47,823 nucleotides of DNA, taken from NCBI GenBank assembly GCA_022616535.1, contig JAKEEM010000024.1, positions 1-47,823 on the forward strand. The letters are read 5' to 3'. A program made the translations under genes and the position numbers. The notes beneath the pieces were generated by a model that was given only the letters and a program-made list of their open reading frames with translations, was not told the DNA's origin and made no database searches. Each line of letters starts with the position of its first letter. The first letter of the stretch is position 1. Positions 27,060-34,834 of the stretch are shown here, piece by piece. This DNA is from Chlorobiota bacterium (GTDB lineage: Bacteria; Bacteroidota; Ignavibacteria; Tepidaquicellales; OLB5).

Positions 27060-28571
27060 ATGTCAAGAAAATCAATTATAGCTGCAGGATTTGTCGTGCT
27101 GTTCGCCCTCATTTTCGGGGCGGTATTGGTCGCAAATTTCAGCGGGGTTAAGGTTGTTCATTCGGACTCACAGATAGAGTTCAACACAACTCCCCCGATT
27201 ACAGTTAATCCCGAAGTCAAAAGCTTAAACGATGCTTTTGTGGAAATAAGCAAAAGCGTTACGCCGACAGTAGTTTTTATTACTGTAAAAGCCAAACCGA
27301 ACACGGGTGAAAAGGATAACCAGCAGCAGGACCCGTTCCACTTTTTCTTTGGTCCTGATTTTGAAATGCCCGACCCGGGTCCACAGTTTGGAAGCGGTTC
27401 CGGAGTAATTATTTCCAAAGACGGATACATCGTTACCAATAACCACGTCGTCAAGGGCGCGGGCGACCATGGGATAAAGGTAACGCTGACCGATAAGCGT
27501 GAATTCGACGCTAAGATAATCGGAACAGATGAGAATACGGATTTAGCAGTAATTAAAATCGAAGCAAACGGACTGCCGGAAATTTCAATGGGCAATTCCG
27601 ATAATGTGCAGGTTGGGCAGTGGGTGCTAGCAATTGGCAACCCGCTCGGATTAAACTACACGGTAACTGCAGGCATTGTGAGCGCGCTTGGGAGAAATAT
27701 CGGAATTGGCGGCGGCGGGTATAATATAGAAAACTTCATACAGACCGATGCTGCAATTAATCCCGGCAATTCAGGCGGGGCGCTGGTTGATATCAACGGG
27801 CAGTTAGTCGGAATCAACTCCGCTATTAAAACAAACACAGGTTATTACCAGGGATACGGCTTTGCAATCCCGGTTAACATGGTTAAAACCGTTGTGCAGG
27901 AGCTTATTAAATCAGGCAGAGTTGTAAGAGGTTACATTGGCGTGCAGATTCAAACCGTTGATGAAACGATGGCAAAGGGGCTTGGGCTGGATAAAGCAAA
28001 AGGAGTACTTGTTCAGAGCGTACAAAAGGGCGGCGGCGGCGATGAAGCAGGGCTTCAGGCAGGCGACGTGATTCTTGCTGTAGACGGCAGGGAAGTCAAC
28101 GCTTCAAATGAGTTGCAGGTTATTATCAACAGCAAACGACCGGGTGAAGTGGTTAAGCTTACTGTTTTCAGGGACGGCAAGACGATTGAAAAAGACGTAA
28201 CCTTAAAGCCGCGCCAGGATGATAATAACGAAACGGCTATGAACAAACAAAAGGATGAAACAAGCAACAAAGGGGTTTCATCCACAACGATTAAACCGCT
28301 GGGTTTAACGGTATCCGACGCTCCCTCGTCAGTTAAGGAAAAATATAACATTTCCGGTGGTGTGGTAGTTACATCTGTTGATAAATACTCAGATACGTTT
28401 CTGCGCGGAATTGCAGAGGGCTGGGTTATTACCGAGGTGGATAAAAAGAAAGTAAATAACGTTAATGATTTGAATGACTCTATAAGCGGCAGGAAGGAAG
28501 GCGACGCGGTGCAGATTAAGGCAATCGATAGAAACGGGCTGGAGAGAATTTATTTTATAAAAATTCAGTAA
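27060..28571 (+). CDS. DegP/HtrA-family periplasmic serine endoprotease
   Basis: A Do-family protease/chaperone of 503 residues that handles misfolded envelope proteins. An N-terminal hydrophobic segment (about 5-27) anchors or exports it. The trypsin-like domain has the triad H129 (VTNNHVV), D161 (ENTDLAVIK) and S238 (NPGNSGGAL), by my count. Two PDZ domains follow (about 290-375 and 405-500), separated by a Lys/Asn/Ser-rich linker. A methionine-poor, Gly-rich loop after the first strands (about 80-110) matches the LA loop position. AAGGAG lies upstream of the ATG. It follows recO by 57 bases that include a 13-base duplication. Family call is firm; degP versus degQ cannot be decided. Confidence 0.93.
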   Translation: MSRKSIIAAGFVVLFALIFGAVLVANFSGVKVVHSDSQIEFNTTPPITVNPEVKSLNDAFVEISKSVTPTVVFITVKAKPNTGEKDNQQQDPFHFFFGPDFEMPDPGPQFGSGSGVIISKDGYIVTNNHVVKGAGDHGIKVTLTDKREFDAKIIGTDENTDLAVIKIEANGLPEISMGNSDNVQVGQWVLAIGNPLGLNYTVTAGIVSALGRNIGIGGGGYNIENFIQTDAAINPGNSGGALVDINGQLVGINSAIKTNTGYYQGYGFAIPVNMVKTVVQELIKSGRVVRGYIGVQIQTVDETMAKGLGLDKAKGVLVQSVQKGGGGDEAGLQAGDVILAVDGREVNASNELQVIINSKRPGEVVKLTVFRDGKTIEKDVTLKPRQDDNNETAMNKQKDETSNKGVSSTTIKPLGLTVSDAPSSVKEKYNISGGVVVTSVDKYSDTFLRGIAEGWVITEVDKKKVNNVNDLNDSISGRKEGDAVQIKAIDRNGLERIYFIKIQ

Positions 28572-28674
28572 AACCTGTAAAGTTACAGTCAAAAAAGTGG
28601 AAAAGGCCTGATTCAAGCAGTGTTTTTGTGCCATTTTCCCTTTTATCTCATCCCCCCTTTACAGTATATAGTAT

Positions 28675-28706
28675 ATTGACAAAGTAAACATTAATAGTTA
28701 ACTTTG
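28675..28706 (+). promoter_or_regulatory. Bacteroidota-type promoter upstream of the mini T9SS protein
   Basis: ATTG at 28675-28678 and TAACTTTG at 28699-28706, separated by 20 bases, match the known TTTG / TAnnTTTG promoter of Bacteroidota-type housekeeping sigma factor. It lies 38 bases before the ATG at 28745. Confidence 0.55.
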
Positions 28707-28744
28707 CATAAGTATTTTAATTATATTAACTATATAGAGGTTAG

Positions 28745-29113
28745 ATGTACAAAGTATTTGTAGCAACTATTAGTCTATTCTTTGTCTTCGGTACTGTAAA
28801 TATCAGCGCCGATAATAAAGAACAGCTTGTGGATTTTAAGGGTAATCCCGATAAGTTTATACTCAATCAGAATTATCCTAATCCATTCAATCCAACTACA
28901 ATACTATCATACACTCTCAAGACTGATGCGGAGGTTAAATTAACTGTGTTTAACCTTGTAGGTCAGTCAGTTCGGGTTTTGGCAGAAGGCTACCAGTCGG
29001 CAGGCGATTACGAAGTTAAGTTCGACGCCGAAGATTTACCCGCAGGCATTTACCTCTATAAGCTGCAAGTCGGAGATTATTCCTCTGTAAAGAGGATGAC
29101 TCTGGTGAAGTAG
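28745..29113 (+). CDS. Mini T9SS cargo: signal peptide plus sorting domain only (122 aa)
   Basis: A 122-residue protein consisting of a signal peptide (MYKVFVATISLFFVFGTVNISA), about 15 charged residues, and then a complete T9SS type A sorting domain (FILNQNYPNPFNPTTILSY to KRMTLVK). There is almost no mature domain left to deliver. The gene has its own promoter, an AGAGG ribosome site and normal codon use, so it does not look like debris. It could be a decoy or occupancy factor for the secretion machinery, a tiny surface peptide, or the end product of domain loss. The first of three cargo genes in a row. Confidence 0.8.
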   Translation: MYKVFVATISLFFVFGTVNISADNKEQLVDFKGNPDKFILNQNYPNPFNPTTILSYTLKTDAEVKLTVFNLVGQSVRVLAEGYQSAGDYEVKFDAEDLPAGIYLYKLQVGDYSSVKRMTLVK

Positions 29114-29159
29114 CTCTTTCACTTTATAAACCATTTTTAAATTACCGGGGGGTAATTAA

Positions 29160-30080
29160 TTGATAAAAATCATTACGAGATTTGTGTTGACTTTTTTTAT
29201 TCTGCTTGCGCTGGTTTCGACTACACTTTCACAAAGCGATAATCTTTTTGTAATCGACAGCTTCGGCGACCATAAGCTTCCTAACTGGTACCCGGGCGGA
29301 AGCCTTACGATGAAATACTCGCACTCAGCCGATAACCTTGAAAACGGATACGGGATAATTTCAACGGGCACAAGCCAGATTTCGCCCAATACTTTTGCGG
29401 GATTAATCAGGAAAGAGGAGAAAATCCAGCTTGCTATGGATAATATCCTTTCGGTTATGCTTCAGGGTGTGAGCAATGACTTAACCGTTACGGTTCAGGT
29501 CTTATATGATATTAACAATGACGGCAAGTATGACGAATCGGCTGACTCGCGCCTTGAGACTGCGCCGTTTTCGCTTAACTTCTCCGGCTGGAAGGAAATT
29601 CACTTCAACATTAATACTAAGGAGTTTAAGGTAGTATCAAAACGCAAGGATGAGGATTTCTCAATCCTTGAAAACGAGGCAATCGGCATACAGTTTTTAT
29701 ACCAGGCAGGTAAGGATTATAAAGCAAGCACGTTTGAGACCGGAATTGCGATGATTTCCGAGCGTTACAGCAAGGAGCTTAAGCAGGAATCAGCATTAAC
29801 GGATGTTAACCCGGGCGAATCATACTTCGATACTAAAAACTATCCCAATCCTTTTAATCCCGAAACGAAGATTGTTTACACGCTTAAGAATGCAACGAGC
29901 GTAAAGATTACAGTTTACGACCGTCTGGGGAGGGAAGTTATTGTGCTGGTTGATGAGGAGCAGTCCGAAGGGACATACGAGGTGAGCTTCAATGCGTCTA
30001 ACCTCCCTTCGGGTGTTTACTTTTACAGAATCAGGACTCCCGAGCGTGTTGAAGTGCGGAAAATGGTGTTTACCAAATAG
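29160..30080 (+). CDS. T9SS cargo protein with uncharacterised N-terminal domain
   Basis: A 306-residue secreted protein. TTG at 29160 is the start, supported by GGGGGG eight bases upstream and by the signal peptide it opens (KIITRFVLTFFILLALVSTTLSQ). The middle domain (about 30-205) is a beta-rich module of about 175 residues with DSFGDHKLPNWYPGGSLTMKY, a calcium-site-like DINNDGKYDES and later IGIQFLYQAG; it may be a carbohydrate-binding type sandwich, but I do not recognise a family. Residues about 220-306 are the sorting domain (YFDTKNYPNPFNPETKIVY to VRKMVFTK). It follows the mini cargo gene by 46 bases. Confidence 0.82.
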   Translation: MIKIITRFVLTFFILLALVSTTLSQSDNLFVIDSFGDHKLPNWYPGGSLTMKYSHSADNLENGYGIISTGTSQISPNTFAGLIRKEEKIQLAMDNILSVMLQGVSNDLTVTVQVLYDINNDGKYDESADSRLETAPFSLNFSGWKEIHFNINTKEFKVVSKRKDEDFSILENEAIGIQFLYQAGKDYKASTFETGIAMISERYSKELKQESALTDVNPGESYFDTKNYPNPFNPETKIVYTLKNATSVKITVYDRLGREVIVLVDEEQSEGTYEVSFNASNLPSGVYFYRIRTPERVEVRKMVFTK

Positions 30081-30120
30081 ATTTCAAGATTCATCTGATT
30101 AAAGAATTTCGCAGATTATT

Positions 30121-30169
30121 AAAGGCGTTCAAATCCCGAGCAATCGGGACAGGTTGAACGCCTTTTTTT
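30121..30169 (+). terminator. Compound intrinsic terminator
   Basis: AAAGGCGTTCAA (30121-30132) pairs with TTGAACGCC (30154-30162), followed by seven T. A second palindrome, CCCGA-GCAA-TCGGG, is nested in the loop. The outer stem matches the GGCGTTCA hairpins at 12200 and 23387. Confidence 0.85.
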
Positions 30170-30215
30170 GTTTATACATTGCTGTTTTTGGGGATATTTT
30201 CCCTTAAATATTGAT

Positions 30216-30223
30216 TATATTTG
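30216..30223 (+). promoter_or_regulatory. Possible -7 element (TAnnTTTG)
   Basis: TATATTTG matches the TAnnTTTG -7 box and lies 49 bases before the ATG at 30273. I see no -33 box at the usual distance, so the call is weak. Confidence 0.3.
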
Positions 30224-30272
30224 ACTAACTCAATACACTTTCGTTCAGTTAAAATAAATAACTGGAGGAAAA

Positions 30273-31169
30273 ATGAAAAAAATAATCCTGCTTTTATTTC
30301 TCATTACTTCAGTTTCCGAATCAATGCCCCTCGATTCAAATTTATTTAAATATTTCCCGCTTAAGGTTGGCAATAGATGGACGTGGTTCAGAGGAACATT
30401 AATTTCACCGGGTCCCGGCTATGAAGCAATGAAAATACAAGGCACCCTAAACGCTAACAATCATACTTATTTTATCTCAAAGTATGATGTTTATCTTTTT
30501 AACGGTAACCTTTATTATACAACCAACCTGCATTACAGGATTGATTCGGTTTCGGGAAATTTATTAATTTACAGTACTCAAAATCAAACCGAATGTTTAT
30601 CAGACAGTCTGAACTCTTCACGGGGTGATTCAGCTAATTGTACTTGTGGCTATGGATGGTACAGATATGATACGAGTTCACATAATATATTTAACCAGAG
30701 CTTTCAAGCAAAACTATTTTCGTGGTCAAACTATTTTGAAGCGGGTGGTTTTAGAAAGTATGCCAAAGGTATAGGCCGAGTTCATGAAAGAAACTTTGCT
30801 GTTATGAATTTTGTCGAATTTACATTGAGGGGCTGTTTAATTGATGGAGTTTTGTACGGTGATACAAGCATCGTGGGTTTTGTTCAAATCAGCAGTGAGG
30901 TGCCTGAGACTTTCTCCCTTTCCCAAAACTATCCAAACCCGTTCAATCCGGTGACAAATGTCAAATTCCAAATACCAAAATATGGCTTTGTGAAGCTTGT
31001 CGTGTTTGATGTTCTTGGAAGAGAAATTGAAACCCTTGTGAATGAGGAGTTAAGTCCCGGAACATATGAGGTTGAGTGGGATGCTTCAAATTACCCAAGC
31101 GGGGTGTATTATTATAAGCTTACAGCACAGGATTTTTCCGAGACTAAGAAGATGGTTCTGGTGAAATAG
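30273..31169 (+). CDS. T9SS cargo protein with uncharacterised exported domain
   Basis: A 298-residue exported protein with signal peptide (MKKIILLLFLITSVSESM) and GGAGG before the ATG. The mature part begins LFKYFPLKVGNRWTWF, a motif common at the start of secreted Ignavibacteria proteins of unknown role, and contains a cysteine cluster (TECLSD, SANCTCGYGW, RGCLIDG) that may form disulfides outside the cell. The last 90 residues are the T9SS sorting domain (SLSQNYPNPFNPVTNVKF to TKKMVLVK). It has its own -7-like box and ends at a hairpin terminator. Confidence 0.82.
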   Translation: MKKIILLLFLITSVSESMPLDSNLFKYFPLKVGNRWTWFRGTLISPGPGYEAMKIQGTLNANNHTYFISKYDVYLFNGNLYYTTNLHYRIDSVSGNLLIYSTQNQTECLSDSLNSSRGDSANCTCGYGWYRYDTSSHNIFNQSFQAKLFSWSNYFEAGGFRKYAKGIGRVHERNFAVMNFVEFTLRGCLIDGVLYGDTSIVGFVQISSEVPETFSLSQNYPNPFNPVTNVKFQIPKYGFVKLVVFDVLGREIETLVNEELSPGTYEVEWDASNYPSGVYYYKLTAQDFSETKKMVLVK

Positions 31170-31185
31170 AATTCATCAGATTACC

Positions 31186-31208
31186 CCTGCAGCAGGCAGG
31201 CCTTTTTT
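31186..31208 (+). terminator. Hairpin terminator made of the CCTGC palindrome
   Basis: CCTGC-AGCAG-GCAGG (31186-31200) is followed by CC and six T. The identical 15-mer occurs inside the coding end of an ABC transporter at 37920-37934, so this terminator is probably a copy of a dispersed palindromic repeat. Confidence 0.7.
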
Positions 31209-31239
31209 ATTTTCTCATTAACCTTTATTTTTGCTTATT

Positions 31240-32034
31240 ATGAAATTACCAATTTGTACAGTCGATGCGTTTACCGATATGCCGTTTTCGGGCAATCCCG
31301 CAGCGGTTTGCATTTTACAGGAGGTAATCGAAGAAAGCTTAATGCAGAAGATTGCATTTGAGATGAACCTTTCCGAAACTGCATTTGTGCTAAAACAGGA
31401 TGACGGGTATTCACTAAGGTGGTTTACTCCAGCCGCGGAAGTTGATCTGTGCGGGCACGCAACGCTTGCAAGTGCCCATATTATGTGGCAGAAAGGTATA
31501 TGCAAAACCGATAGTTCTATTAACATTCACACAAAAAGCGGCTTGCTTACTGCGGAGTATTATAACGGCGAAATCGGACTCAACTTCCCTGCAATTGACC
31601 AAAAGCAAATCGATTATCCCCCTGAGCTTATCGATGCAATCGGCGGTGCCAAGCCAAAGTATGTCGGCATGACCAAGTGGAATTATTTAATCGAGCTTGA
31701 AGATGAAAATGCTGTCCGTAGTGTTGTGCCTAGATATGATATAATGCTCGCCTTGCCCGGCTGGGGAACTATCATTACCGCAAAAGCATCGATGGACGGA
31801 TATGACTTTGTTTCACGCTTCTTTGCGCCCGAAAAAGGCGTTCCCGAAGACCCCGTAACCGGCATAGCCCACTGTGCGCTGGGACCGTATTGGCAGAAGA
31901 AACTTGGTAAAGATAAATTCAAAGCTTTACAGGCATCTCAAAGGGGAGGAACGGTCGGTGTAAGCGTGGTTGGAGAGAGGGTATTGTTAACCGGCCATGC
32001 CGTATCGGTATTGGAAGGAGAAATAAATATATGA
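31240..32034 (+). CDS. PhzF-family isomerase/epimerase-like protein
   Basis: A 264-residue protein with the two-lobed diaminopimelate-epimerase fold of the PhzF family. Motifs are KLPICTVDAFTDMPFSGNPAAVC at the start, NLSETAF with the family's catalytic glutamate, FTPAAEVDLCGHATLA, and EDPVTGIAHCALGPYW near the C-terminus. Most members have unknown substrates; there are no phenazine genes here, so no pathway is claimed. I prefer ATG 31240 over the in-frame TTG 31231 because the MKLPI start matches the family. The stop overlaps the next gene in an ATGA. Confidence 0.9.
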   Translation: MKLPICTVDAFTDMPFSGNPAAVCILQEVIEESLMQKIAFEMNLSETAFVLKQDDGYSLRWFTPAAEVDLCGHATLASAHIMWQKGICKTDSSINIHTKSGLLTAEYYNGEIGLNFPAIDQKQIDYPPELIDAIGGAKPKYVGMTKWNYLIELEDENAVRSVVPRYDIMLALPGWGTIITAKASMDGYDFVSRFFAPEKGVPEDPVTGIAHCALGPYWQKKLGKDKFKALQASQRGGTVGVSVVGERVLLTGHAVSVLEGEINI

Positions 32035-32510
32035 CTGATAAAAATATTATAAGCCAGATACTCGAAGCGTGGAAAGTGAATAACAGAATGAACCTCATGG
32101 TGCTTGATTCACTTGATTCAAAATCCCTTGAGGCGAGGCCGATTGCAAAACGCGAGGGCAGAAACGCAGCTCAGCAGTTTGCACACATGCATAACGTAAG
32201 GCGCAAGTGGATTGAGCTCGGCGCAAAGGATTACCTCGGCAGGATGAAAGAAATTGATAAGGATTCCAAAATCACAATAACACTGCTTAAGAAAAGCTTT
32301 AAAGAATCCGAATCAGATGTAGCTAAATTTTTAAAAGATGCTCTTCAAGGCAAAGCCAAGATGAAAGGGTTTAAAAATCCCGTTACCTTTATGTGCTATT
32401 TAATAGCGCATGATTCACACCACAGGGGGCAGATTTTGCTGGCTCTCAAGCAATCAGGTATGATGGTTAATCAAAAAGTGCAATACGGGATTTGGGAATG
32501 GTATAAATGA
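32031..32510 (+). CDS. DinB-like metal-binding four-helix protein
   Basis: A 159-residue protein of the DinB/YfiT-like helical superfamily. The expected metal-site histidines are the one in QQFAHMHNVRRKW (first half) and the pair in AHDSHHRGQILLAL (C-terminal helix). Many members act as thiol-dependent transferases or hydrolases; the substrate here is unknown. Its ATG overlaps the phzF-like stop by four bases, so the two are translationally coupled and may serve one pathway. Confidence 0.85.
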   Translation: MTDKNIISQILEAWKVNNRMNLMVLDSLDSKSLEARPIAKREGRNAAQQFAHMHNVRRKWIELGAKDYLGRMKEIDKDSKITITLLKKSFKESESDVAKFLKDALQGKAKMKGFKNPVTFMCYLIAHDSHHRGQILLALKQSGMMVNQKVQYGIWEWYK

Positions 32511-32520
32511 AGCGGTTAAA

Positions 32521-32556
32521 AGGTTTATAAAGTTCATAAGGTTTGTAAAGTTCATA
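32521..32556 (+). repeat. 18-bp tandem repeat downstream of the DinB-like gene
   Basis: Two copies of AGGTTTATAAAGTTCATA differing at one base (A/G) lie at 32521-32538 and 32539-32556. They are followed by a related inverted stretch (GTAAACTTTAC near 32563), so the region can also fold. Confidence 0.8.
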
Positions 32557-32707
32557 AAGTACGTAAACTTTACAAGTTTTGTAATGTTTAAAAATAAATT
32601 TTATCCAAATCTTGACAGTAACTAAAAAAATCGTTAAGTTTGTAATAACACTAACTAACGGTATTTTATAAACTAAACCAAGAGGATGAGAATAAGACAT
32701 TAACTAC

Positions 32708-32881
32708 ATGAACAAGTCTATTATCACATACATGGTGACTATCACAGCACCTATTACAATCCTTGACGGGGGCGTAATGTGTCCGTTGGTTAAGTATAAA
32801 CGGAGGTTAGAGGGATAAAACCTCATAATAATAAAGAGTTTAACAAAACCGCGGACAAATTAAAAAGTCTGCGGTTTTTTT
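32708..32881 (+). promoter_or_regulatory. Structured leader with terminator before the first ABC half-transporter
   Basis: Three hairpins follow one another: CCGTT...AACGG (32783-32803), GAGGTT...AACCTC (32803-32824) and a terminator hairpin with AAACCGCGGAC and GTCTGCGGTTT followed by T-run (32846-32881). The transporter start TTG 32909 comes 28 bases later. A 36-codon frame (32708-32818) starting MNKSIITYMV overlaps the first two hairpins and could be a leader peptide or nothing. The layout resembles an attenuator, but the terminator may simply end an unrelated small transcript. Confidence 0.4.
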
Positions 32882-32908
32882 TTGGAGAATATTACACAGG
32901 AGTTTAAA

Positions 32909-34822
32909 TTGAAAAATTTTAAAAAATTATTTGAAATACTCGGTAAATGGAAATACAGCTATATTTCGGCAGCGGTGCTGCTAGTTATATCAATTGGTTT
33001 CAGACTGCTTGAGCCGAAGGTGCTGCAGATAGCGGTTGATAAAATAATCGGTTTCTTTGTATCCAAAGGGTCGGTTGCTGCCTCAGATGACGTTGTATCG
33101 CGGTTTCTGTATTCATTTCTGCCGGAGCTTAGGATTGAAAATATCGGTATAATTCTAATTTATCTCGGAATAATATTTTTGGTTATTTCATTATTAAGAG
33201 GCGCAACGATGTTCACATCAAGTGCAATTTCGGCGTCTTCAACGGAAAAGGCGATGAAGAAGCTCCGCGATAAGCTGTTTTCGCACCTTCAGCATTTGCC
33301 GATGGAGTATTACGGCAAGACTCCCACGGGCGAGCTGATTCAGCGCTGCACGGGTGATGTTGAAACAGTACGCAAGTTTGCTTCTATGCAGGTTGTGGAG
33401 TCCGTTAGAATGGCGGCAATATTTACGGGCGCATGTGCAATGATGCTGATGGTTAACGTTAATTACGCGCTTATATCGATTGTTTTGTTCCCGGTTGTGA
33501 TTATCGGCTCGGTTTACTTCTTCAAAAAAGAGGGCGAGATTTGGACAAAGCACGAAGCAGAACAGGACAAGCTGACCGCAATGGTACAGGAAAACTTATC
33601 AGGCATCAGAGTTGTTAAGGCATTTGCGAAGGAAAACTATGAAATTGAAAAATTTACCGCGCAGAACCTTCGCAAACGCCAGTGGGGAATGAAGCTTTTA
33701 AGACTGCATTCGATTTATTGGCCGGGGAGCGACATTATGGTTTACCTTCAGCTTGCAATTTCAATCTTCGCGGGAGGGTATTTTGTGCTGTCGAATCAAA
33801 TTACGGTCGGTGAATACACTGCGTTCTTTACATACGCTGCTTATGTTACATGGCCGATGAGACGCCTTGCTCAATTGGTTAGCGAAATGGGGATGACATC
33901 GGTTGCAATCGACAGGATTTACTCAATTTTAAATTACGGGCAGGAAGATTATTCGGGATTTGACAATGAAGGCAAAAATCTGAAGGGGAGCATTGAGTTC
34001 GATAATGTTTACTTTAAGTATGATGAAGACGTAAGCGGGATTTTAAACGGAGTGAGCTTTACAGTCTCCACGGGTGAAAAAATTGCACTGCTTGGTCCAA
34101 CGGGTGCGGGCAAATCGACGATAATTTCTCTGCTCATGAAGTTTTACGAGCCGGACAGGGGCAGTATTAAAATCGATGGCAGGGATATCAGCGAATACTC
34201 AAGAGCATTTTTGAGAAGCAAGGTCGGAGTTGTATTGCAGAAGCCGTTTTTGTTTTCAACTTCGATTAAGGAAAACATTGCGTATTCAAATCCGGACACT
34301 CATGTTGAAGAAATAGTCGAATCAGCAAAGGTAGCAAACATTCACGATATAATTATGGATATCTTTCCCAACGCTTACGATACGGTCGTAGGTGAGAAGG
34401 GGGTAACGCTTTCCGGCGGACAGAAGCAAAGGGTTACACTGGCTAGAACGATACTTAAGAATCCCGATATACTTGTGCTTGATGACTCGACTTCTTCGGT
34501 AGATACGGAGACCGAATATGAAATCCAAAGAGCGCTGATGGGAATTACAAGGAATAAGACGACTATTGTAATCGCGCACAGGGTAACTTCGGTTCAGGAT
34601 TGCGACAGGATAATAGTGCTTGATAAAGGAAGAGTAATAGAGCAAGGCACGCATGACGAGCTGATTGAAAAGGGCGGATTCTATAAAAAGATTTACGATA
34701 TTCAGGTTTCGATTGAGGATGAAATAAGCCGTGAAACGTTAAACTTGAGAAGTGAGACATCAGACGGCAGAAGTGAGAAGGCAAAAGTAAAAAGTAAAAC
34801 CGATTTGGCATCAACTTTTTAG
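32909..34822 (+). CDS. ABC exporter half-transporter with degenerate catalytic site (LDDS)
   Basis: A type IV (MsbA/BmrCD-like) half-transporter of about 637 residues: six membrane segments (about 15-320) and one nucleotide-binding domain. Walker A is GPTGAGKST (about 395), the signature LSGGQKQR (about 501), and Walker B ILVLDDSTSS (about 521), with aspartate in place of the catalytic glutamate. This marks one arm of a heterodimeric exporter. I choose TTG 32909 because CAGGAG lies seven bases upstream; the frame opens at TTG 32882 inside the terminator T-run. The C-terminus after the domain is a low-complexity Ser/Lys/Glu tail. The partner arm is encoded at 36106, beyond rtcB. Substrate unknown. 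Confidence 0.92.
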   Translation: MKNFKKLFEILGKWKYSYISAAVLLVISIGFRLLEPKVLQIAVDKIIGFFVSKGSVAASDDVVSRFLYSFLPELRIENIGIILIYLGIIFLVISLLRGATMFTSSAISASSTEKAMKKLRDKLFSHLQHLPMEYYGKTPTGELIQRCTGDVETVRKFASMQVVESVRMAAIFTGACAMMLMVNVNYALISIVLFPVVIIGSVYFFKKEGEIWTKHEAEQDKLTAMVQENLSGIRVVKAFAKENYEIEKFTAQNLRKRQWGMKLLRLHSIYWPGSDIMVYLQLAISIFAGGYFVLSNQITVGEYTAFFTYAAYVTWPMRRLAQLVSEMGMTSVAIDRIYSILNYGQEDYSGFDNEGKNLKGSIEFDNVYFKYDEDVSGILNGVSFTVSTGEKIALLGPTGAGKSTIISLLMKFYEPDRGSIKIDGRDISEYSRAFLRSKVGVVLQKPFLFSTSIKENIAYSNPDTHVEEIVESAKVANIHDIIMDIFPNAYDTVVGEKGVTLSGGQKQRVTLARTILKNPDILVLDDSTSSVDTETEYEIQRALMGITRNKTTIVIAHRVTSVQDCDRIIVLDKGRVIEQGTHDELIEKGGFYKKIYDIQVSIEDEISRETLNLRSETSDGRSEKAKVKSKTDLASTF

Positions 34823-34834
34823 ACAGACTTTCTA

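Noticed and set aside
31240-32034. Phenazine biosynthesis locus
   Set aside because: Only a PhzF-like gene is present; the family is broad and no other phz genes are nearby.
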